Positions 1 through 7,040 of a stretch of DNA of 7,601 bases are shown here, piece after piece. Source of the stretch: an uncultured beta proteobacterium (GTDB lineage: Bacteria > Pseudomonadota > Gammaproteobacteria > Burkholderiales > Burkholderiaceae); the NCBI GenBank assembly GCA_903930665.1, contig CAIYZI010000077.1, forward strand, positions 1 to 7,601, in the 5' to 3' direction. The notes beneath the pieces were generated by a model. It made no database searches. It saw nothing but the letters and a program-made list of their open reading frames with translations, and was not told the origin of the DNA. A program made the translations under genes and the position numbers. Position 1 is the first letter of the stretch; every line of letters starts with the position of its first letter.

Positions 1-1
1 A

Positions 2-220
2 AAAGAAAACCAAATCCTGCGTACAACTAATATTCCGACTGGAGATTATGCAGAGCTATTGGCGGCCGGTTGGCTGGAGAAACAAGGGCTGGTAAAAAAT
101 GCTAGAGAGGCGCTTTTGAAAAATTCACATAAGGGGGTTGATGCCATCGACGATAAGGGCGCCTCTTATCAAGTTAAAGGAAGGCGTCTAGTTATTAAAA
201 TCAAGGGTATACTAGATTAA
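2..220 (+). pseudogene. C-terminal part of a DUF6998-like, probable nuclease-fold protein; 5' end outside window, 3' end truncated
   Basis: An open frame enters from the left edge and ends at TAA 218-220, giving 72 visible residues. They contain RTTNIPTGDYAELL (about 7-20), GVDAIDDKG (45-53) and YQVKGRR (56-62). This order matches my recollection of the DUF6998 family, whose signature is NxPTGDxAE, then GxDAxDxxGxxYQIKGRR. The spaced D47 and Q57-V-K59 resemble the core of PD-(D/E/Q)xK nucleases, so a DNA-cleaving role is possible but inferred. Family members normally continue for many tens of residues beyond QIKGRR. Here only ten residues follow before the stop, so the 3' part appears lost. 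The last residues (KIKG) still resemble the family's NKS stretch, which puts the break near 205-215. The gene lies 26 nt upstream of hsdM, so it marks the left border of the restriction-modification cassette. The alternative is an intact short variant. Confidence 0.6.
208..213 (+). promoter_or_regulatory. Possible -10 box of an hsd operon promoter
   Basis: TATACT lies 33 nt upstream of the hsdM start and matches five of six bases of the sigma-70 -10 consensus. No convincing -35 hexamer is found at 16-18 nt upstream (the site reads CGTCTA or similar). The call is therefore weak; it is offered because the operon needs a promoter and the gap before hsdM is only 26 nt. Transcription could equally come from further upstream. 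Confidence 0.2.
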
Positions 221-246
221 TACTACCTTAATGAGAGAATAGGTAA

Positions 247-1968
247 ATGAGCGAACAAAGCCTATCTGCCTTAATTTGGTCTGTTGCCGATTTACTTCGC
301 GGCGACTATAAACAGTCCGACTATGGCAAAGTAATCATGCCTTTTACGGTCTTACGCCGTTTGGATTGCATTCTTGACTCTACCAAGGAAAACGTTCTGC
401 TGGAATTTAAAAAGCGGACTAGTGAGGGTGTAGACCCTATGCCTTTTTTAACGCGGATTACTAAACAGAGTTTTTACAACTCTTCACCTTTAGATCTTAA
501 AAAATGCTTAAACGATCCTGCAAATATCAAATCGAACCTGCTTAGCTATATTAATGGCTTCTCTAGCAATATTGGTGATATTTTTGAGCGTTTTGAATTT
601 GATAAGCAAATTGATAAGCTAGCTGAATCGGATCTCCTATTTTTAGTCACCCAGAAATTTGCTGGAGTAGATTTACATCCGAACGTGGTAAGTAACGCTG
701 ATATGGGCAGCCTATTTGAAGAGCTTATTCGTAAATTTGCAGAGCTTTCAAATGAAACTGCTGGTGAGCATTTCACTCCGCGCGAAGTAATTCGTTTAAT
801 GGTTGATTTACTTTTTATTGCAGATAACAAAGCCTTATCTGAGCCAGGCATTATCCGCGCTATATATGACCCAACTGCTGGTACTGGAGGAATGCTTTCT
901 ATCGCAGAAGAGTATTTAAAGCATCTAAATCCAGACGCTACATTGATTGTTCATGGGCAAGAGTTAAATCCTGAGTCTTATGCGATATGTAAAGGCGATA
1001 TGCTCATAAAAGGGCAGGATGTTACTAATATTAAATTTGGAAATACTTTGTCTAATGATGGTCACGCTGGTGCAAAGTTTGACTATGGAATTGCAAACCC
1101 GCCATTTGGAGTTGAGTGGAAAAAAGTTGAAAAAGAAGTTAAGCAAGAGCATGAGAGACTTGGTTTTGCAGGGCGATTCGGACCAGGGTTACCGCGCGTT
1201 TCTGATGGCAGTCTGTTATTTCTGCTCCACTTAATATCTAAAATGCGCGATCCTAAAGATGGCGGGAGCAGAATTGCTATTGTTCTGAATGGTTCTCCAT
1301 TGTTTACTGGTGTAGCTGGATCAGGTGAGAGTGAAATTCGGCGATGGTTAATTGAGCAGGATTTGCTTGAGGCAATCATCGCATTGCCTACGGATATGTT
1401 TTATAACACAGGGATTGCTACATACATTTGGCTTGTCTCTAACCATAAATCAAATGAGCGTCGGGGAAAAATTCAGCTTATAAATGGAATAGAATTTTTT
1501 CAAAAGCTAAGAAAAAATTTAGGGTCAAAACGTAAAGAGCTTGGAGCTGACGATATAAAAAGGGTTCTAGATCTTTATGCTAATTTTCAGGAAACAAAAG
1601 AATCTAAGATTTTTAATGGGAATGATTTTGGATACCATACGATAACGATAGAAAGACCATTGATAGATTCGGATGGTCTGATAACAGTAGCAGCGAGAGG
1701 GAGGGACAAAGGTGCTCCGTTGCCTGATCCCAGACTTAGAGATACTGAAAATATACCGCTTAATCAGGATATAAAAGAATACTTTGAGCGAGAAGTTCTA
1801 CCTCATTCTCCTGATGCATGGATTAATCATGAAAAAACTAAGATTGGTTTTGAGATTCCCTTTACACGCCATTTTTACGAATATAAGGCCCCAAGATCTC
1901 TTGCTGAGATAGATATAGAGCTCAAACAAGTAGTAAACGAAATTCAGCATCTTCTCGCGGGTATATAA
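247..1968 (+). CDS. hsdM: Type I restriction-modification system, DNA methyltransferase subunit HsdM (N6-adenine)
   Basis: This 573-residue protein is the modification subunit. It transfers a methyl group from S-adenosylmethionine to adenine N6 at the site chosen by HsdS, and is needed for both the methylase (M2S) and the full restriction complex. The N-terminal HsdM_N helical domain covers about 5-150 (SALIWSVADLLRG at 7-19; MPFTVLRRLD at 31-40). GEHFTPREV (173-181) leads into the methylase domain. Motif I, which binds the cofactor, is DPTAGTGG (208-215). The catalytic motif IV is NPPF (284-287). The length is typical of the longer HsdM proteins. The C-terminal tail (about 500-573) is the usual partner-contact region. 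ATG 247 is chosen because it starts the conserved N-terminus and has a modest AGG 4 nt upstream (240-242). The stop codon directly abuts the hsdS start. No key residue is missing. Confidence 0.96.
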   Translation: MSEQSLSALIWSVADLLRGDYKQSDYGKVIMPFTVLRRLDCILDSTKENVLLEFKKRTSEGVDPMPFLTRITKQSFYNSSPLDLKKCLNDPANIKSNLLSYINGFSSNIGDIFERFEFDKQIDKLAESDLLFLVTQKFAGVDLHPNVVSNADMGSLFEELIRKFAELSNETAGEHFTPREVIRLMVDLLFIADNKALSEPGIIRAIYDPTAGTGGMLSIAEEYLKHLNPDATLIVHGQELNPESYAICKGDMLIKGQDVTNIKFGNTLSNDGHAGAKFDYGIANPPFGVEWKKVEKEVKQEHERLGFAGRFGPGLPRVSDGSLLFLLHLISKMRDPKDGGSRIAIVLNGSPLFTGVAGSGESEIRRWLIEQDLLEAIIALPTDMFYNTGIATYIWLVSNHKSNERRGKIQLINGIEFFQKLRKNLGSKRKELGADDIKRVLDLYANFQETKESKIFNGNDFGYHTITIERPLIDSDGLITVAARGRDKGAPLPDPRLRDTENIPLNQDIKEYFEREVLPHSPDAWINHEKTKIGFEIPFTRHFYEYKAPRSLAEIDIELKQVVNEIQHLLAGI

Positions 1969-3273
1969 ATGCCTTTTACTATCTCGCGTACTTTAAAGGC
2001 AACAAATATTGGTTGGATAGGTGATATTCCCAGTGCCTGGACATTAAAAAAAATCAAATTTGTCCTTATGGAAAAAGTAAGCATCAAAGCGTCTGATCTT
2101 CAATCGGGATCAATAAGTTTTGGAGAGGTTGTTGAAAAGGATGATGAGTCAATCCCAATCGAGACCAAAAACTCTTATCAAGAGGTTAATGCTGGTGAAT
2201 TTTTGATCAACCCAATCAACTTAAATTACGACCTTAAGAGTTTAAGAACCGCGCTATCTAAAATTGACGTTTGCGTAAGTCCTGCCTATATAGTTGCTCA
2301 ATTGGTGGATGAGGGCTGCGATAAGTCTTTTTTAAAATACCTTATGTATCAATTTGATGTCTCTCATATGAAAACATTGGGTGCTGGAGTTAGGCAAACA
2401 ATTACTTTTAAAGATATTGGAGATTGCTTCATACCTTTGCCACCGATAGAAGAGCAAAAAACTATCGCTTTATATCTCGATAGCCAGATCGAGAAAATTG
2501 ATAATTTAATTAAATTACAAGAGCAATTGGCTATTCATTCAATAGAAAAACGCAGGGCAATAATTAATCAAGCCGTAACAAAGGGTCTGGCCTCATCTAT
2601 AGAGATGAAAGAATCAGGTTTTGAATGGCTTGGAGCAGTACCTAAACATTGGCAAATTAAACCCCTTAAATATCTTGGAAAGATAATTTCTGGATATGCT
2701 TTTAAAAGTGAAGATTTTACAGATAGCGGGGTGAGGGTTTTAAAAATTGCAAATATTCAAACTGATTATTTAGATTGGACTGATGACTCCTATCTGCCAG
2801 AGTCCTTCTACGATCGCCATAGGGACTTTGCCGTTAAGAATAATGATGTTGTGTTTGCATTGACTAGGCCGATTATCTCTTCAGGCTTGAAGGCGGCTAT
2901 AGCAACTATAGACGATGAAAAGGTCCTATTAAATCAAAGAAATGCAATTTTTAGGCCATCAGAGGAATTGGATAATAATTACTTATACTATTTTCTTTTT
3001 AGCGAATCATTTAAATGTGATTTTGAAAATAAAATAGACTTCACTGGACAGCAACCAAATATTTCGGCGGTTGATATTGGTAATATAAAAATTCTACTCC
3101 CGCCCATTTTCGAGCAGAAAGAAATAGCTCTGCACCTTAAAGATCAGTTAATTAAAGTGGATGAGCTTGTAAAAAAATCTAGGCATTCAGTTGAATTGTT
3201 GAAAGAACACCGTGCTAGCTTAATATCTGCTTTAGTCACTGGAAAAATTGACGTAAAAAATTTGGTGAATTAA
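1969..3273 (+). CDS. hsdS: Type I restriction-modification system, specificity subunit HsdS
   Basis: This 434-residue protein is the DNA-recognition subunit, which sets the split target sequence for both methylation and restriction. It has the classic two-fold internal repeat. Half 1 starts with GWIGDIPSAW (15-24), carries target recognition domain 1 (about 30-150), then PLPPIEEQKTIALYLD (156-171) and a helical spacer ending in RRAIINQAVTKGL (195-207). Half 2 repeats this as FEWLGAVPKHW (218-228), domain 2 (about 235-370), LLPPIFEQKEIALHL (376-390) and RASLISALVTGKI (415-427). The two recognition domains are unlike each other, as expected for a bipartite asymmetric site; the site itself cannot be read from sequence. 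ATG 1969 follows the hsdM TAA with no gap, and the Shine-Dalgarno is weak (GCGGG at about 1957-1961), so translation is probably coupled to hsdM. No truncation, and no simple-sequence repeat that would suggest phase variation, was seen. Confidence 0.95.
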   Translation: MPFTISRTLKATNIGWIGDIPSAWTLKKIKFVLMEKVSIKASDLQSGSISFGEVVEKDDESIPIETKNSYQEVNAGEFLINPINLNYDLKSLRTALSKIDVCVSPAYIVAQLVDEGCDKSFLKYLMYQFDVSHMKTLGAGVRQTITFKDIGDCFIPLPPIEEQKTIALYLDSQIEKIDNLIKLQEQLAIHSIEKRRAIINQAVTKGLASSIEMKESGFEWLGAVPKHWQIKPLKYLGKIISGYAFKSEDFTDSGVRVLKIANIQTDYLDWTDDSYLPESFYDRHRDFAVKNNDVVFALTRPIISSGLKAAIATIDDEKVLLNQRNAIFRPSEELDNNYLYYFLFSESFKCDFENKIDFTGQQPNISAVDIGNIKILLPPIFEQKEIALHLKDQLIKVDELVKKSRHSVELLKEHRASLISALVTGKIDVKNLVN

Positions 3274-3276
3274 TTA

Positions 3277-6200
3277 ATGGCTATCCACAACGAAATTGAA
3301 TTTGAAAATGATATTTGTGACTACTTAAAGTCTCATGGATGGCTCTACTCAAAAGATGACAGAGGTTATGATGTTGAGCGCGCGATTTATCCAGAGGATT
3401 TGCTTGGGTGGATTCAAGATACCCAGCCTGAAGCCTGGCAGCGTTTAAAAAGTTTTCATAATGGTAAAACTGAATCAGTTGCTCTAGATCGACTAGTTAA
3501 GGTAATTCAAACGGATGGCATATTAAAAACAATTCGTTCTGGATACAAGGCAACAGGCGCTGGCCCAGGTGGATTCAACTTAATTCAGTTCGCGCCATCT
3601 CATGGCTTTAATGAACAAATTAGGGTCAACTATGACAAAGTCCGTCTAAGGGTGATGCGCCAGGTTCATTACTCTGCAAATAATCGAAACTCCATCGACT
3701 TGGTAGCTTTTGTTAACGGCATTCCTGTGGCCACTTTAGAGCTTAAAACGGACTTTACGCAGGGGGTTGATGACGCGAAGAATCAATACAAGCTCGATAG
3801 AAATCCTAAAGATCCTAAAACTAAAAAGCCCGAACCTTTATTGGAGTTCAATAGAGGCGCTTTAGTTCATTTTGCGGTTTCAACATCCGAGGTATGGATG
3901 ACAACTAAGTTGGCTGGTATGGATACGTTCTTCCTGCCATTTAATAAAGGCTACCTTGGTGGTAAAGGAAATCCGCCAAATCCTGCTGGATATCAAACTG
4001 CCTACCTCTGGGAGGAAATTCTTCAGAAGGATAGATTTTTAAAAATTCTAGAGTGCTTTATTCAATTAGAGAAAAAAGAGACGTTTGATAAGGCGGGCAA
4101 TAAGCGTACTAAAGAGACTTTAATATTTCCTAGATACCATCAACTTGACGCAGTTACTAAGCTTATTGACGCGGTAAAGGAAGAGGGCTCTGGGCATAAT
4201 TATCTTTTCCAGCACTCTGCAGGGTCAGGGAAATCCAATACTATTGGATGGAGCGCACATCAATTGGCGACTTTGCATGGGTCGGATGATAAGAAGATTT
4301 TTGATACTGTCATTGTTATCACTGATAGAACAGTGCTTGATGAGCAGCTTAAAGACACGATAAGTCAATTTTCACAAACTGCTGGACTAGTGGTTGCAAT
4401 TGACTCCGATAATGGGTCTAAGTCAGGTCAGCTCGTCGAGGCCCTAAGTGGTGGGGCAATGATAGTCGTCGTAACTCTCCAGACCTTCCCATTTATTCTG
4501 AAAGAGATCAGAGAAACCACGTCATTATCTAAAAAGAATTTTGTGGTTATTGCTGATGAAGCTCACTCATCTCAAACGGGCGCATCTGCTGGAAAGCTAA
4601 GAAAAGTACTCTCCTCTGACCAGGATCAAGAGGATGTTGAAGACTCATACGAGGCATTCTTGGAGCGCGAAGTACAAAGTAGGGCACTTCCTAACAATGT
4701 AAGCTTTTTGGCATTTACTGCTACCCCAAAGGGTAAGACTTTAGAGTTATTTGGGCGTAAAGATGATAATGGAATACCTCGACCTTTCCACCAATACACA
4801 ATGAAACAAGCAATTCAAGAGGGCTTTATTCTTGATGTGCTTCAAAATTACACCCCATACAAGGTCGCGTACCGTCTTGCCCATAACGGAAAAGACTGGG
4901 ACGATAAAGACGTAGACAAGTCTGAGGCTGCAAAGACTATTGGTCGCTGGGTTCGACTTCATCCATACAATATTTCTCAAAAAGTTCAAATTATTGTTGA
5001 GCATTTCAGAGCTAATGTTGCCTGGCGATTGAATGGTCAAGCAAAGGCAATGGTTGTTACGGATTCACGCCAAGCTGCTGTTCGCTACAAAATTGAGATG
5101 GATAAGTTCATCAAGTCTGCTGGATACTCTCAGGAACTATCAACATTGGTTGCGTTTTCGGGTGATGTACAGGATCCAGAATATGGAGCCGAGAACTTTA
5201 CTGAAGCTGGAATGAACAACCTTAAAGGGATGGGTATTAGAGAGGCTTTTGCAAATGATGAGTACAAAGTATTAATAGTTGCAAATAAGTTCCAGACTGG
5301 CTTTGATCAACCGCTTTTAGTGGCTATGTACGTAGATAAGCGCATTGATGGCATTACCGCGGTTCAGACATTGTCTCGTCTTAATAGAACCTGTCCAGGA
5401 AAAGACATAACTTTTGTCATCGATTTTGTTAACGATACCGAGACAATTCAAGAAGCTTTTGAGCCTTACTATGAGACGACTGAGCTGCAGGCTACTACCG
5501 ATCCAGATATGGTTTATGACCTTGAGCGAAAGTTAGGAGAACTTCGGATTTATACCGATCAGGATATTCGCTCTTTTATTGATGCATATCGCAAACCTAA
5601 TGCTAAGCAAGTAGATATTCAGGCAGCCTTAAGCGCGACAGTCTCAAGATTTAATGGATTATTTATCGCTGCAGAAGATAGTGATGACAAGGAAGAGATT
5701 GACCGTCTAACATTGTTCGAGAAGGACTTGGGAAGCTTTTGCCGACTATATGACTTTTTATCTCAGATCATTGATTATTCGGACCAAGATCTTGAAGCTA
5801 AGTATCTCTTCTTTAGGCATTTAGCGCCTCTAATCAAGCCCGAAAACCGTAAATTACCTATTGATTTGGTTGGCTTGGAAATGACTCATTACAAACTTTT
5901 GGGTGGTCAAACTCAAAACATTTCACTGGGATCTGGAAATAATGTTATCAAGGGTATAGGTGGAGCAGGTACGGGTACAGCGCGCGACCCCGAGGTTGTT
6001 CGCCTTGAGGAATTGTTGCAAAAGTTAAATGATTTGTTCCCAGATATAGATGAAACTGACAGGATCAATCTCTTTAATAACGCTAAGACCAAGATGCTTG
6101 AGAATGATGGTCTTCGAAAACAAGCTAAAGCTAACACTGAAGAGCAATTTATTAAATCGCCTACATTTAAGTCCGAAATGGAAGATAACTTAATCTCAAG

Positions 6201-6309
6201 CATGGATAGTCATCGATCTATGACTACTAAGCTATTGAATGATGAGCGCTTAATGGCAAGCTTTGCGGATATATTGGCAAGAAGCGTATTTAAGGAATTG
6301 AATAATTGA
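3277..6309 (+). CDS. hsdR: Type I restriction-modification system, restriction/translocase subunit HsdR
   Basis: This 1010-residue protein is the ATP-driven motor and nuclease of the complex. It pulls DNA past the bound enzyme and cuts away from an unmethylated target. The N-terminal HSDR_N nuclease domain (about 1-240) shows D141 (SIDLVAF) and E155-L-K157 (TLELKTD), the PD-(D/E)xK pair, followed by NQYK at 169-172. The superfamily 2 helicase core follows. Walker A is SAGSGKS (314-320, K319); motif II is DEAH (427-430); motif III is FTATP (480-484). The second RecA lobe has VTDSRQAA (594-601), VANKFQTGFDQP (668-679) and motif VI QTLSRLNR (697-704). A helical C-terminal part (about 740-1010) with a Gly-rich linker (893-900) is the usual assembly region. 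The length is close to EcoR124I-type HsdR. ATG 3277 lies 3 nt after the hsdS stop with little Shine-Dalgarno, which suggests coupled translation. All catalytic residues are intact. Confidence 0.96.
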   Translation: MAIHNEIEFENDICDYLKSHGWLYSKDDRGYDVERAIYPEDLLGWIQDTQPEAWQRLKSFHNGKTESVALDRLVKVIQTDGILKTIRSGYKATGAGPGGFNLIQFAPSHGFNEQIRVNYDKVRLRVMRQVHYSANNRNSIDLVAFVNGIPVATLELKTDFTQGVDDAKNQYKLDRNPKDPKTKKPEPLLEFNRGALVHFAVSTSEVWMTTKLAGMDTFFLPFNKGYLGGKGNPPNPAGYQTAYLWEEILQKDRFLKILECFIQLEKKETFDKAGNKRTKETLIFPRYHQLDAVTKLIDAVKEEGSGHNYLFQHSAGSGKSNTIGWSAHQLATLHGSDDKKIFDTVIVITDRTVLDEQLKDTISQFSQTAGLVVAIDSDNGSKSGQLVEALSGGAMIVVVTLQTFPFILKEIRETTSLSKKNFVVIADEAHSSQTGASAGKLRKVLSSDQDQEDVEDSYEAFLEREVQSRALPNNVSFLAFTATPKGKTLELFGRKDDNGIPRPFHQYTMKQAIQEGFILDVLQNYTPYKVAYRLAHNGKDWDDKDVDKSEAAKTIGRWVRLHPYNISQKVQIIVEHFRANVAWRLNGQAKAMVVTDSRQAAVRYKIEMDKFIKSAGYSQELSTLVAFSGDVQDPEYGAENFTEAGMNNLKGMGIREAFANDEYKVLIVANKFQTGFDQPLLVAMYVDKRIDGITAVQTLSRLNRTCPGKDITFVIDFVNDTETIQEAFEPYYETTELQATTDPDMVYDLERKLGELRIYTDQDIRSFIDAYRKPNAKQVDIQAALSATVSRFNGLFIAAEDSDDKEEIDRLTLFEKDLGSFCRLYDFLSQIIDYSDQDLEAKYLFFRHLAPLIKPENRKLPIDLVGLEMTHYKLLGGQTQNISLGSGNNVIKGIGGAGTGTARDPEVVRLEELLQKLNDLFPDIDETDRINLFNNAKTKMLENDGLRKQAKANTEEQFIKSPTFKSEMEDNLISSMDSHRSMTTKLLNDERLMASFADILARSVFKELNN

Positions 6310-6314
6310 GTTAA

Positions 6315-6632
6315 CTAAGCTTTCTGACTCCGTTTAATAGCTTTTTTAAGTCCTTCTGGACTATTAAGGTCAAGTTTTTCGTACTCCACTGGGGGTCTGC
6401 CCGAAAGGGCGACCTTTTCAATAAAAAGACCAGCATGGTTGCCAATATCTATTAAGTAAAGTAAAGCAGCACTCTTTTTGCTTCGTTCTTCGCGCTCCCG
6501 CCTAGATTCACCTTTTTGGTTGAAGTTGGGATGTTCCGAGCCCCTGAGAACTTTGTGTTTTCCAGTAATTCCGCCATGCATTCGACACCGACCAGTTTTA
6601 CTCGTTCCTACAGGTAGGTTCTTACAAGGCAA
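6315..6632 (-). CDS. Small HGG-motif (HGGxSTG-like) island/phage protein, probably missing its N-terminus
   Basis: This is a 105-residue basic protein of unknown function. The N-terminal PCKNLPVG...GRCRMHGG (2-21) puts paired cysteines (C3, C16) next to His-Gly-Gly. That is the hallmark of small zinc-ribbon-like 'CRMHGG' proteins found in prophages and genomic islands. A charged helix follows (ESRREREERSKKS, 42-54), and the C-terminus ends LDLNSPEGLKKAIKRSQKA. The only start that keeps PCKN is TTG at 6632-6630, directly preceded by an in-frame TGA. Family members usually have another 10-15 residues with a further Cys before PCxN, so the N-terminus is probably lost. The start overlaps the end of the AlpA-like stub by 11 nt, so coupled translation is possible. 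It converges on hsdR with 5 nt between stops and no terminator between them. It may be a decayed gene rather than an active one. Confidence 0.5.
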   Translation of the reverse strand: MPCKNLPVGTSKTGRCRMHGGITGKHKVLRGSEHPNFNQKGESRREREERSKKSAALLYLIDIGNHAGLFIEKVALSGRPPVEYEKLDLNSPEGLKKAIKRSQKA

Positions 6633-6696
6633 TCACCTTTGGGCGTAACCCAGTAATCTCACAAACTTCTTTAATACGATATATTTTGATTGGCAT
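6622..6696 (-). pseudogene. AlpA-like excisionase/regulator, N-terminal stub of 24 codons
   Basis: The minus-strand frame from ATG 6696-6694 to TAA 6624-6622 reads MPIKIYRIKEVCEITGL followed by RPKVIAL. The first 17 residues match the start of AlpA/MerR-like small DNA-binding proteins (IYRIKEVCEITGLSRSTIYR...). These act as excisionases or activators of integrases in P4-like islands. The match breaks immediately after TGL: the recognition helix and the rest (normally 60-70 residues in total) are absent, and the frame runs into the HGG-motif gene. A strong Shine-Dalgarno, GGAGGG at 6710-6705, lies 8 nt before the ATG, so this is a genuine gene start rather than a chance match. The stub is too short to bind DNA. 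It marks this flank as a former integrative element. Confidence 0.55.
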
Positions 6697-6698
6697 TT

Positions 6699-6729
6699 AT
6701 AGAGCCCTCCATGCTGTTGAAGGCTCTAT
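6699..6729 (-). promoter_or_regulatory. Inverted repeat in the leader of the AlpA-like stub that overlaps its ribosome-binding site
   Basis: ATAGAGCC (6699-6706) and GGCTCTAT (6722-6729) form a perfect 8-bp inverted repeat around a 15-nt loop. On the minus strand the stem ends 2 nt before the ATG, and the GGAGGG ribosome-binding site lies partly in the stem and partly in the loop. It could be a protein operator for the AlpA gene or an RNA hairpin that limits its translation. It has no T-run, so it is not an obvious terminator. Confidence 0.4.
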
Positions 6730-6767
6730 GATTGAGTGTAAGCACAGTTACATCGGAGCATTCAATT

Positions 6768-6914
6768 TTATGGGCTGAAGTAATCTGATAAAACGCGAGT
6801 ACCACCTGTTACTGAAGAAAAATCTCCTCCAGACTCACGAATTACTGGTGCTGATTCACCCGTAATAGCCGACTCATCTACAGAAGCAAACCCCCTAAAT
6901 ATATGGCCATCTGA
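6768..6914 (-). pseudogene. kdpB: Internal fragment of KdpB (potassium-transporting P-type ATPase)
   Basis: A 48-codon open frame on the minus strand carries ASVDESAITGESAPVIRES then GGDFSSVTGGTRVLSD. This is nearly the canonical KdpB actuator-domain sequence around the TGES dephosphorylation motif (T18-G-E-S21 of the fragment). The preceding DGHIFRGF fits the family's DGEVIEGV, with several substitutions. Homology begins near 6911, where an in-frame TGA (6917-6915) precedes it, and ends near 6780, where the frame turns into YFSP and a stop. Only about 45 of the usual roughly 680-700 residues remain; the membrane, phosphorylation and nucleotide-binding parts are absent, as are kdpA and kdpC. 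It cannot function and is a relic or transferred scrap. General P-type ATPases share TGES, but the GGDFSSVTGGTRVLSD stretch points to KdpB. Confidence 0.8.
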
Positions 6915-6930
6915 TCAAATCTACGATTTA

Positions 6931-6950
6931 GGAACAGGGAATAACAGGGA
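6931..6950 (+). repeat. Tandem decamer containing AACAGGGA twice
   Basis: GGAACAGGGA is followed at once by ATAACAGGGA, so AACAGGGA occurs twice with a 10-bp period, one helical turn. It is followed by ATTCC, creating the palindrome GGAATTCC at 6948-6955. With only two copies it may be chance or a remnant of a binding-site array or element end. No function is assigned. Confidence 0.35.
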
Positions 6951-6995
6951 ATTCCATGGGTCTCAAGGTATCCTGCTCTCAATACCTCTAAAATT

Positions 6996-7007
6996 TAAAT
7001 GCATTTA
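6996..7007. repeat. Perfect 12-bp palindrome
   Basis: TAAATGCATTTA is its own reverse complement and lies 50 nt upstream of the TTG start of the ATPase fragment. A dyad in this position could be an operator for that gene. In AT-rich DNA a chance occurrence is also plausible. Confidence 0.25.
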
Positions 7008-7040
7008 CAACCTGGGCATTAAAAACAATAGCAAACACAA

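Noticed and set aside
546..1379. Antisense open frames across hsdM
   Set aside because: They lie opposite a strongly conserved coding gene, have no ribosome-binding sites or recognisable domains, and are shadows of its codon pattern.
1969..3273. Phase-variable repeat or inverted hsdS copy
   Set aside because: No homopolymer or short tandem repeat tract long enough for slippage was seen, and there is no second hsdS or recombinase in the window.
4747..6203. Additional open frames inside hsdR on both strands
   Set aside because: They overlap the conserved helicase and C-terminal parts of hsdR entirely and show no family features.
6307..6317. Integron attC-like site near GTTAAC after hsdR
   Set aside because: The bases do not fit the GTTRRRY core, and no paired RYYYAAC with an imperfect hairpin follows.
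6349..6362. Stem AGTCC-TTCT-GGACT next to a T-run, as a terminator for hsdR or the HGG gene
   Set aside because: The T-run (6342-6347) precedes the stem on the plus strand, and on the minus strand the stem is followed by A residues, so neither direction has the stem-then-T order. The stem is only 5 bp and lies in coding sequence.
6387..6400. GCCC-GAAA-GGGC hairpin as a structured RNA
   Set aside because: It is a four-pair stem inside the HGG-motif coding region, where it encodes ALSGRPP; no further structure surrounds it.
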